DNA from: Primula veris
Lineage: Eukaryota; Streptophyta; Magnoliopsida; Ericales; Primulaceae
Assembly: GCA_963682055.1 (NCBI GenBank)
Contig: OY821747.1
Coordinates: forward strand, 24,302,126 to 24,366,125
Length of the DNA stretch: 64,000 nucleotides
Direction: 5' to 3'
The notes under the pieces are model-generated. The model searched no databases. It saw only the letters and a program-made list of their open reading frames with translations, and had not been told where the DNA came from. A program made the position numbers and the translations under genes. Below are positions 9,549-18,565 of the stretch, one piece after another; position 1 is the stretch's first letter, and every line of letters starts with the position of its first letter.

Positions 9549-11453
9549 ATGGCAAACACCAACGAAGAAACTCGCCCAGAGGAAGTAGGCACATCGACAA
9601 ACCAGGAAATCCCAGTCCACAAAGACGTGCTAGCGTATCTCCTCAACATCAGAGACTGCTATGAAGCGCTTCAGGTTTGATCTCGACTGGCCGTCTCTAA
9701 CGTCCAAACATAACAACAAACCGACCATCCCCCTCAGGTCGACGGTCTTGTCGACGAAAACCCTACGGACACGGAGGCGGAACGAGCGCCATCCGTGACT
9801 AGGCATGCGGAGCCACTCATTCCAGACAACCGCCATCCCAACAAAGCAGGGCCAAGCTCAAAGGCCCCTCAGCCAGCAGCCTCGGTCAACTCCAGTCCGC
9901 AACGGGTTCGTTTTCAAACGAACGAAACCAACCAGTATGGTATGACCGATGACCCCATACTAGAACAGGTAGCCCCATATCCACCCCTCCCACCGCGGAT
10001 AATTACGCCGTACACTGTGGAACTACAAACCCCTGTTCGACAAGATAGGACTACGGCAGCACTAGCATGAGCCGTGGAGAAACGTAATGCCCTGCTACAA
10101 GCCCAGCTAGGGGCATGCATGTCGGCCATGGCGGCGGCCGGCATCACGATACCACCCATCCAACCGACACACACGCAAACCGACACTCGACGTGAAGCGG
10201 AAGATTCTGCTTACCGAGCAGCGATGGCAGCGACGGGCCGACCTCATGATACGAGGATACCAAGACAAGGAGAGCCCGTCCCGAGGATAACCCCGACGGT
10301 CTACGATCACCAAGGCACGCCTCCCCTACCTGATCTCGACAGAAATCCGAACAACGGGAGGAACGGCGACCATAGGGTCATAGTCGGTTACTATTCCCAA
10401 CACCCATATGGGGGATACGCCCCTCACTACCCGGCACCGGATGAAACGTTCCAACAGGCTTGGGACGTATGCCAAGAGACTCCATGTACCGATCAGATAA
10501 CTCGGTACCGCAATCCTGCGGGGTTTGTCATCCCCGAATTGAGACTATATGATGGAAGGAGCTACCCCATCGATCACCTCCGACTTTACAAAACAAGGAT
10601 GAAGTTGTGGAGTGACGACAGTGCACTGATGTGCAAATTTTTTAAGAACAGCTTGGGTCAGGAGGCGTCGTCGTGGTATCATAATCTACCACGGGGATCC
10701 ATACGAAGCTGGGCTGAGCTCCTCCGTGCATATTCCACCCGATACGCCGCTCATAGGAAGAAGAAGGTTAACATTGAAACCCTTCTAAAAATGGCTATGT
10801 TGCCCAATGAGAGGCTCCAGGACTACTGCATACGCTTCATCGACGTGGCGAACCAGATCCCGCAGTACGCCAATAACATAGCCATCCAGAACTTCATGAA
10901 CTCTATCCCCAGCGGCTATTGGGCGAGAAGGAAGTTCATCGGCAAGAATTTTCCGACCACCGATGCCCTTCTGGCCTATTGCACCCACCTTACTGATAAG
11001 AATGAAGAGATGCGAGTCCTCAACTAGGCTCCACCAAGAAGAGAGACGGTCTGGGAAGCGCAGGTGGACCGCAAGAGAGCCAAGAATAATCAAGGGGAAC
11101 CAGTCCCTCAATCCAAACGGGACAAGGGTCCCGAGGTTCAGCGAAGGGAATACAGACCCATAGAGCCCGAGCCGAAGCCGCTCCGAATCGCCTATCCAAT
11201 GCCGCCCAAACCACCTCAGCAAGGTCGTGGGCCAGAAAGGGAACGCCAGAGGCGTTATGAACCGGTCGAATTAAGGTACACTTTCAATCTGTCTGCCGAA
11301 GATATCTTAAAGGATATATGCAGAGAAAGCTGGTGTTCCCGACCCGAACCAATCCATTCCCCCCTAAGTCCAGAGACACCAAGCTCTTCTGCGCCTATCA
11401 TGAGGATCACGCTCATCTCACCGAGCATTGCTGAAACCTCCGGTGGAAGATGA
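9549..11453 (+). pseudogene. gag: gag, broken by stops and a frameshift
   Basis: One frame runs from ATG 9549 (MANTNEET) but is cut by stops at 9678 (TGA), 10068 (TGA) and 11025 (TAG). The longest open stretch (10074-11027) contains a recognisable retrotransposon gag core: LRLYDGRSYPIDHL, SLGQEASSWYHNLP, W..LLRAYSTRYA and NERLQDYCIRF. After the third stop the same frame continues from 11064. The zinc-knuckle-like FCAYHEDHAHLTEHC is read in the next frame (about 11387-11431), immediately followed by a TGA, so a frameshift lies in about 11330-11370. Gag would package the RNA and form the particle; this copy cannot make an intact one. Confidence 0.85.
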
Positions 11454-14400
11454 ACGCGTGGGGAGACGCGGGATTCCTCAACAAATTCCTCAAAGGCGCT
11501 AGGGACAAGGGCAAGCAGCTAGTTATCGAGGGAACTGACGACCGACAAGGCAAGACGATCAACGTTGTCCACTTGTCAAGGCCCAAGAGCACTGGGGGGG
11601 ATCGATCACAACAACGGCAGCTGGCCCACTTTGGGCAAGTAGCTAAAACTTCACAGGCGTCGATCTCCAAGCGGCAATGCATGTCGCAGCGACACCCGCC
11701 CATTTCTTTCTCAGATCTTGATGAAGAAGGGGTGATATACCCTCATGGGGACGCCATTAACCTACGCGTCCAGATCGGCATAGACACCGTCAGCAGAGTG
11801 CTTGTCGACCAAGGAGCTTCTTGTGACATCATGTACAAAGAACTCTTCGACAAGATGGAGCTCAAATTGCAAGATCTACAGCCCACGGACGTCACGCTGA
11901 TTGGGTTCATCTCTGAGACGACTAAGCCACTGGGAAAGATCATCCTAAATGTTACCACGGGATCCGTATCTGTCCCCGTGGAATTCTTGGTGGTCAATGA
12001 TAAGTCCGGCCACAATGCAATCCTGGGCCGACCGTGGCTCCATGCTATGCGGGCGATACCTTCCACGTACCACCAGAAGGTGAAATACCCTAATGCCAAG
12101 GGGGAGATCGATACAGCCCGAGGATGTCAGGAGGATTCAAGACGCTGTGAAGACATCACCGCAACGTTGAAGAGACAACTTGTAGTTGTCGGACAGCCCA
12201 CAAGCGCAGGGAAGTTGATCAACCAAATAGCACGAGCTGAGAGGGTCGTTGAAGAACAGGTCAGAGAGACACTCCGGAAGGTGTATATCCCGGACACGGA
12301 TGAGGAGCACTACTTTCTCATCGGAGATAGCCTTCCAAAAGAGGAATCCGAGGAGCTAAAAGCGTTCCTCCTCAGCAACATCGATAAGTTCGCCTGGAGC
12401 CCCAAAGACATGCCCGGTCTAGATCCAAAAACAGCATGCCACCACCTCAGCGTAAATGCTGATTACAAGCCCATATCCCAAAGGAGCCGGAAGGTGTCCG
12501 TCCAACACAGAGCGGCTATAATTGCGGAAGTCCGAAAGTTGTTGGTGGCAGGAGCAATACGGGAAGTGTTCTACCCGAAGTGGCTGTCCAATCCTGTCGT
12601 CGTCCCAAAGAAGAATGGGAAGGAAAGAGTCTGTATAGACTTCACCAATCTGAATAAAGCCTGCCCAAGGGATCCATTCCCCCTACCAAGGATAGATCAG
12701 CTGGTGGACGCCACCGCAGGAGCAGAAAGGATGACCTTCCTCGATGCATACTCGGGATATCATCAAATCCCCCTTGCCCCCGAAGATCAAGAAAAGACCT
12801 CGTTCATATCGCTTTTGGGGAACTACTGCTATACGGTTATGCCTTTCGGCCTACGAAATGCAGGAGCGACATACCAAAGGATGATCACGAAGGTATGCCA
12901 AAAGCATATAGGGAAGACAGTGGAAGTATACATAGACAACATGGTCGTCAAGAGCGAAAGGGCCACTTCCCACCTCCAGGACATTAAAGACGTCTTCCAA
13001 ACGCTGGGCGGGCACAAACTAAAGCTTAACGCTAGCAAATGTGCCTTCGGCATTAGCAAAGGGAAGTTTTTGGGTCATATGGTCAGCCAAAGAGGAATAG
13101 AGGCTAACCCCGACCAGATAACGGCTCTACGAAACCTAGCAGCACCAAAGAATAAGAAGCAGGTGCAAGAGCTCACGGGGATGATGGCCGCACTAAGCAG
13201 GTTCATCAGTCGATCCGCAGATAAGGGACGACCATTTTTCGAGACCCTCAAGAAGGATAAAAAGTTCGTATGGGACCCGGCTTGCGAGGAGTCGTTCGAC
13301 AACCTCAAAGAGTATCTAAGGACCCTGCCACTGCTAGTAAGGCCGAATAAAGGAGATATTTTGGCCTGCTACCTAGCAGTTTCCACTACAGCTGTGAGCG
13401 TGGTCCTCCTAAGAGAAGAGGGACGAGAACAATTTTCGGTCTACTTCGTCAGCAAAACTATGGTCGAGGCCAAAACACGATACCTACCATTGGAAAAGTT
13501 GTGTTTGGCGTTGGTCTTTGCTACCCGGAAACTACCACACTACTTCATAGCTCACAAAGTCCAAGTCTACACGAAGTTCCACGTTAAGGAGTCCCTTCGA
13601 CGGACGGATATCAGCGGTCGGGTGGCAGCATGGGGGGTCGAGCTATCCCAATTTCATATCGAATTCGTACCCCGCCACGCCATAAAGGGACAGGTGTTGG
13701 CTGATTTTGTCGCTGAGTTCACTGAAGGTTATGACGAGCCCCTGGCCATTTCACCACAGTCGCACTGGGAGATACATGTCGACGGTTCATCCACCAAAGA
13801 CGGATCGGGAGCAGGCATCGTCCTCAAGTCCAGAGAAGGGGCGATCATCGAGAAAAGCATCAAGTTGGGCTTCCGAGCTACTAACAACGAGGCGGAATAC
13901 GAAGCCATGATCAATGGCATGCTCATCGCCCGATCCCTCGGATGCACCCACTTGATTGCTAGCTCCGACTCCATGCTAATCGTCAACCAGGCTACTGGTG
14001 AATACCAAGCCAAAGACGACCGAATGATCCTCTACCAAGAGAAAGTTCAGAGCATAATGGTCATGTTCGCACAATGCGAACTAATAAGAATCAATCGCAC
14101 CGAAAACGCACATGCCGACGCCTTGGCCACCCTAGCCTCGACATTAACGTTAACCAACACTCGGACGATCACAGTGGAGCTTTTGGAAAACCCGAGCATA
14201 ACTAAAAGAATAAACCGAGTGACATCAGTACAATACGAGCTAGGATGGATGGACGACATGATTTGCTATCTGCGGAACGGGACGCTCCCGGCTGACAAGA
14301 TAAAAATGTTGAAAGTCACAAGAAAGGCCCATCGGTTCTGGTTATCTGAGGACGACAAACTATATAAATCCAGTTACCGAGACCCTCACCTTCTGTGCGT

Positions 14401-15496
14401 CCGGCCCGAAATGCAACAGCCTGTCTTGGAAGAGGTCCACGAAGGGTCCTGCGGAGCACACATCAAAGGGCGATCCCTCGCCAACAAGGCGATCACTCAA
14501 GGATATTGGTGGCCTTATATCAAACGAGATGCAGACGTTTACGTCCAAAGATGCGACAAGTGCCAAAGATTCGCCAAAATACCTCGTCTCCCATCGTCGA
14601 TGATGACCCCAGTATCGGCACCCTGGACATTCGCGCAATGGGCGATTGATATTGTAGGGAAACTTCCCAGAGCACCCAGCAGCGTGGAATATCTGATCGT
14701 AGCGACGGACTATTTTACCAAATGGGTCGAGGCTAAGCCTCTCCGAGAGATCAAAGCCAGCAACGTTAAGCAACTCATCTGGGAATATATCATCACTAGG
14801 TTCGGCATACCATACGCCATTGTTGCAGACAACGGCACTCAGTTCAAGGACGCCAAGCTGCAGCTTTGGTATGAAGAACTCGGTATCCGGAAATTCTATT
14901 CGACCCCAACATACCCACAGGGAAATGGGCAATCCGAGGTTACAAACCGAACTGTCCTGGATGGTATCAAGACGACCCTGGAACGGGCAAAAGGAAGATG
15001 GCCTGAACGACTGCTCAACGTCTTATGGTCTTGCCGAACTACGCCAAAGACGAGCACCAAGGAAACCCCGTTCAACTTAGCATACGGCGTCGAGGCCGTC
15101 ATACCAACAGAAATCGGGCTACCCACACTTCGAACAACCCTAGTCGAGCAAGGAAACAATGAACAAAGGATGAGAGAAGAACTCGACATGCTGGACGAGA
15201 AAAGAGAGATAGCAGCCCTTACACTAGCAAAGTACTAGCAAAGCGTTAAGCAAACCTATGACAAAAGGGTGAAAGGGACCAAGGAATTTATGGTAGGAGA
15301 GCTGGTGTTACGACGAGTGACGGTATATACCAGAAACGAGATACATGGCAAACTGAGCCCTACCTGGGAAGGCCCATACGAAATCGTCAAAAGAACAAGC
15401 CAGGCGACCTATAAGATCAAAAGTGTTCTGTTCGAAAATAGCCGAGGAGAAAAGAATTCTTGGAACGTGACCAATCTCAAGAAGTACTACGTATGA
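11450..15496 (+). pseudogene. pol: pol polyprotein (PR-RT-RNase H-INT) with an internal stop
   Basis: Open frame 11450-15238 (1262 aa), then TAG 15236-15238, then 86 more in-frame codons to 15496. Aspartic protease: LVDQGASCD, D120. RT: FLDAYSGYHQ with D432, then YIDNM where the family has YIDD(M); the second catalytic Asp is Asn497. RNase H: HVDGSS, NNEAEYEA, SSDS and HADALA keep the D-E-D-D pattern. Integrase: HHCC zinc module (ending CDKCQ), then D1067 (AIDIV), D1127 (VADNGTQF) and E1163 (NGQSEVTN), a DD35E spacing. The C-terminal end TWEGPYEI...NLKKYYV lies beyond the TAG. The ATG at 11450 is just the first Met after a TGA in the same frame; a real product would be fused to gag. YIDN and the TAG argue this copy is not autonomous. 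Confidence 0.92.
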
Positions 15497-15569
15497 ACTG
15501 GCTTCCAGTACAGGTCACAACGTACCTCTACTTTGAATTCATAAGATATTTTGCTATTTATCAGGGTTG

Positions 15570-16430
15570 AGGAATACGAAAAAGTCCCCCAACGTAACCA
15601 GGGGTACAAGAAATTCCTAAACGGCATGTATTACTTATTGCCTAGGAATACTAGAAAAGTCCCCCAACGTAATCGGGGGTATAAGAAATTTCTAAACGAC
15701 ATGTATTACTTATTGCCTAGGAATACTAGAAAAGTCCCCCAACGTAACCGGGGGTATAAGAAATTCCTAAACGGCATGTATTACTTATTGCCTAAGAATA
15801 CTAGAAAAGTCCCCCAACGTAACCGGGGGTACAAGAAATTCCTAAACGACATGTATTACTTATTGCCTAGGAATACTAGAAAAGTCCCCCAACGTAACCG
15901 GGGTATAAGAAATTCCTAAACGGCATGTATTACTTATTGCCTAGGAATACTAGAAAAGTCCCCCAACGTAACCGGGGGTATAAGAAATTCCTAAACGGCA
16001 TGTATTACTTATTGCCTAGGAATACTAGAAAAGTCCCCCAACGTAACCGGGGGTAAAAGAAATTCCTAAACGGCATGTATTACTTATTGCCTAGGAATAC
16101 TAGAAAAGTCCCCCAACGTAACCGGGGGTACAAGAAATTCCTAAACGGCATGTATTACTTATTGCCTAGGAATACTAGAAAAGTCCCCAACGTAACCGGG
16201 GGTATAAGAAATTCCTAAACGGCATGTATTACTTATTGCCTAGGAATACTAGAAAAGTCCCCCAACGTAACCGGGGGTACAAGAAATTCCTAAACGGCAT
16301 GTATTACTTATTGCCTAGGAATACTAAAAAAGTCCCCCAACGTAACCGGGGATACAAGAAATTCCTAAACGGCATGTATGACTTATTGCCTAAGAACAAA
16401 AAGTCCTCCAACGTAACCGGAGGCATATGA
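15570..16430. repeat. 75-bp tandem array, about 12 copies
   Basis: Units of 75 bp (a few of 74, last one about 71) built on AGTCCCCCAACGTAACCGGG, GTATAAGAAATTCCTAAACG and GCATGTATTACTTATTGCC. The CCCCC start falls at 15586, 15661, 15736, 15811, 15886, 15960, 16035, 16110, 16185, 16259, 16334 and 16405. Each unit can fold as CCCCC-AACGTAAC-CGGGG. Because 75 is divisible by three, the first copies stay open as a 25-residue repeat (VPQRNRGYKKFLNGMYYLLP...) until a 1-bp loss at about 15900. Tandem arrays at this position (3' of pol) are known in Tat elements. Confidence 0.97.
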
Positions 16431-16488
16431 AATAATAGCTCAGTCCCACTTATGCAGGTACCAACTCCATCAAGGAAAAAGGGGCAAA

Positions 16489-16930
16489 GAAGAAAGAAAT
16501 AAAACAAAGTCCTAGCCCACATTACAGAGGCAATAATACATCGGACAAAGAAATCAGCAAAGAAAAATCAATCCAATCAATGAAATATCAGTACGACAAT
16601 GAGAAGATCTGAAAACAAGAAGAAAGAAATAAAACAAAGTCCTAGCCCACATTACAGAGGCAATAATACATCGGACGAAGAAATCAGCAAAGAAAAATCA
16701 ATCCAATCAATGAAATATCAGTACGACAATGAGAAGATCCGAAAACAAGAAGAAAGAAATAAAACAAAGTTCTAGCCCACATTACAGAGGCAATAATACA
16801 TCGGACGAAGAAATCAGCAAAGAAAAATCAATCCAATCAATGAAATATCAGTACGACAATGAGAAGATCCGAAAACAAGAAGAAAGAAATAAAACAAATA
16901 GTCCATGCCCGTATTACGGAGGCAACAAGG
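16489..16930. repeat. 130-bp tandem array, about 3.3 copies
   Basis: Unit of 130 bp containing AGAAGAAAGAAATAAAACAA, CCCACATTACAGAGGCAATA and CAGTACGACAATGAGAAGAT. The AGAAAGAAAT landmark falls at 16491, 16621, 16751 and 16881. The first three units are almost identical; the fourth diverges after about 30 bp. It directly follows the 75-bp array, so two unrelated arrays are stacked. Confidence 0.95.
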
Positions 16931-16955
16931 TACAACAAACCATAACGAAATTGAT

Positions 16956-17603
16956 TTAAGAACTACTACTACATGAGAAACACGACGGCAATTGACCGAG
17001 CTCTACCTCTTCGTCATCCGTCGCCGTATCCCCATCGGTCTCCTCGCCATCAAAACGTTCCTCAGAAATGAGAGCATCAAAGTTGATTGTATGAGCACCA
17101 ACGCATGATAGCGTATTAAGCCACGCCGAGAACTCGGCTCTTTTAGCGATCTCGTGAGCATCCGAGGCCGCTTTACGGCGAGCATCTTCGAAGGGAAGCT
17201 TACGAGCTTCGATCATAGCCGCAGAAGCATCATATCTGGATCGAGACAAACGGAAATACTTCACCAGCATATTGGCTTGGGATACCAACGATTTTAGTTT
17301 ACCGAGGTATTTTTCCTTTACACACCAATACCGATCTAGACGACGCTCCTGAACCTCAACAACATGCTCGGCATGACGAACATACTCCCGGAAAGAGGAC
17401 GCCTGAGTTTTCAACTTGGCCCTAAGTCGGGCACACTGCTCGAGCAATTTTACGTTCTTGCCCATTAAAACGATGTAAGGCCAGTTGGCATGCACTTCAC
17501 TAGCCGCACCAGATGAGACCTCGTCCCGGGCAGCACCAGTAGGCCCTAGTCCCGGGCTAACAAGGCAGGGAGAACCAGCCTGGTGCGACGTAGTAGCATG
17601 TGC
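16956..17603 (-). CDS. Antisense coiled-coil ORF, possible last exon of the spliced antisense gene
   Basis: Open minus-strand frame that starts right after a good acceptor (TTTTTTATAG, then GCACATGC at 17603) and ends at 16956 (216 codons with stop). The protein is charged and helical (LRAKLKTQASSFREYVRHAE, VVEVQERRLDRYW), then has a short tail with acidic runs (GEETDGDTATDDEEVELG) and a Cys/Ser-rich end. No known domain recognised. The frame is phase 0 with respect to the acceptor, as in the spliced gene upstream. It may be its terminal exon via a donor such as GCC|GTAGAG near 17800, or a separate unit. No AATAAA signal seen downstream. Confidence 0.55.
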   Translation of the reverse strand, partial: AHATTSHQAGSPCLVSPGLGPTGAARDEVSSGAASEVHANWPYIVLMGKNVKLLEQCARLRAKLKTQASSFREYVRHAEHVVEVQERRLDRYWCVKEKYLGKLKSLVSQANMLVKYFRLSRSRYDASAAMIEARKLPFEDARRKAASDAHEIAKRAEFSAWLNTLSCVGAHTINFDALISEERFDGEETDGDTATDDEEVELGQLPSCFSCSSSS

Positions 17604-17768
17604 CTATAAAAAAAATGGGGAAGAAGGGAAGAGATGAATATTCAGCCGTAAATATAGAAGAGACAGGGGTATCTTATCGAACAAAGAAAAGAAAAGACAG
17701 GGAAGTCGAAAAACAACAATTATTATATACAAGCTACAAATGAAATGACAAAACGAGCTACTCAATCA

Positions 17769-18362
17769 TCAATCCGATAACCCGTCGACAGACGCTGAGG
17801 TCTCTACGGCATCAGCAAAATGAATATCTCGCAACGAGACAATTTGCGTCCCCAGACGTTCCTTAACGACCGCATCCACTCGGTTCAAGGCAGCCGTGGT
17901 CTCAGTCACCCCGGCCATAGCATCAAACATACGCTCTGCCCGGGCAACACCACGCATCTCTTTTACATGATCGAGCACCTCTAATGTGCGAATTCGGGCC
18001 CAATATGCTTTGGCGAAGGATAGCAACAGGTCCGCGTCCTCGAAAACGGCCCCAAGAACCAAGTTCAAGCTCGTCACCCGGCCCCGGGCTTCATCACGAG
18101 AGCGCCGAAGCGCACCAAGAAGCTCTTTAGCCTTTCCCTTGTTTGCCGTATAATGGGCGGTCTTCTTGCTGAACTTCTCTCCTAAGTCGCGTAATCGAAT
18201 TGACAAATTTGAAAAATGAATATTCAAACCATCGATTTCGCGCCGAGCATAATTTAGTTCAGAAGTTAGGGACGCATTGGCTTTTTCAAGACCGTTTATG
18301 ACATCGCCTACGCTACGACTAGGCGAGGTCCAGACCACCATGGCAAGGGGGTTAGCGGGTAC
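17769..18362 (-). CDS. Antisense coiled-coil ORF, possible exon 5 of the spliced antisense gene
   Basis: Open minus-strand frame from the acceptor TTGCCAG|GTACCC (exon start 18362) to a stop at 17769, 197 residues. Reads VPANPLAMVVWTSPS, then long heptad-like stretches (NGLEKANASLTSELNYARRE, GKAKELLGALRRSRDEARGR). A donor CAG|GTGGAG at 18578/18577 in the preceding antisense exon would join it in frame (phase 0), bypassing the stop at 18566. The open frame continues upstream to 18455, but that part (hydrophobic MLCFLSVWLSLL) reads like intron. No named family recognised. Confidence 0.55.
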   Translation of the reverse strand, partial: VPANPLAMVVWTSPSRSVGDVINGLEKANASLTSELNYARREIDGLNIHFSNLSIRLRDLGEKFSKKTAHYTANKGKAKELLGALRRSRDEARGRVTSLNLVLGAVFEDADLLLSFAKAYWARIRTLEVLDHVKEMRGVARAERMFDAMAGVTETTAALNRVDAVVKERLGTQIVSLRDIHFADAVETSASVDGLSD

Positions 18363-18565
18363 CTGGCAAGATGTTGTTTTTACATCCTTCAAACGACGAC
18401 GACCCACAAACAGGGAAATTAACAAGGAAAGCCAAACAGAAAGAAAACATAGCACCTATATTATCACTTCCCAAAAGAATATCTTTCTAGTTACAAAAGA
18501 GACCCATAATTCGGGTATCAAAAGACTTTACGCTAAGATACAGAGAAAATATTACAAGTAAATGG

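Noticed and set aside
10785..11222. Minus-strand ORFs opposite gag and pol
   Set aside because: Shadows of the sense genes; no start context, TATA or domain.
15551..16430. Plus-strand ORFs through the 75-bp array as a repeat protein
   Set aside because: No start in context, broken by 1-bp changes in later units, and arrays of this kind in Tat elements are usually non-coding. Kept only as an observation on unit length.
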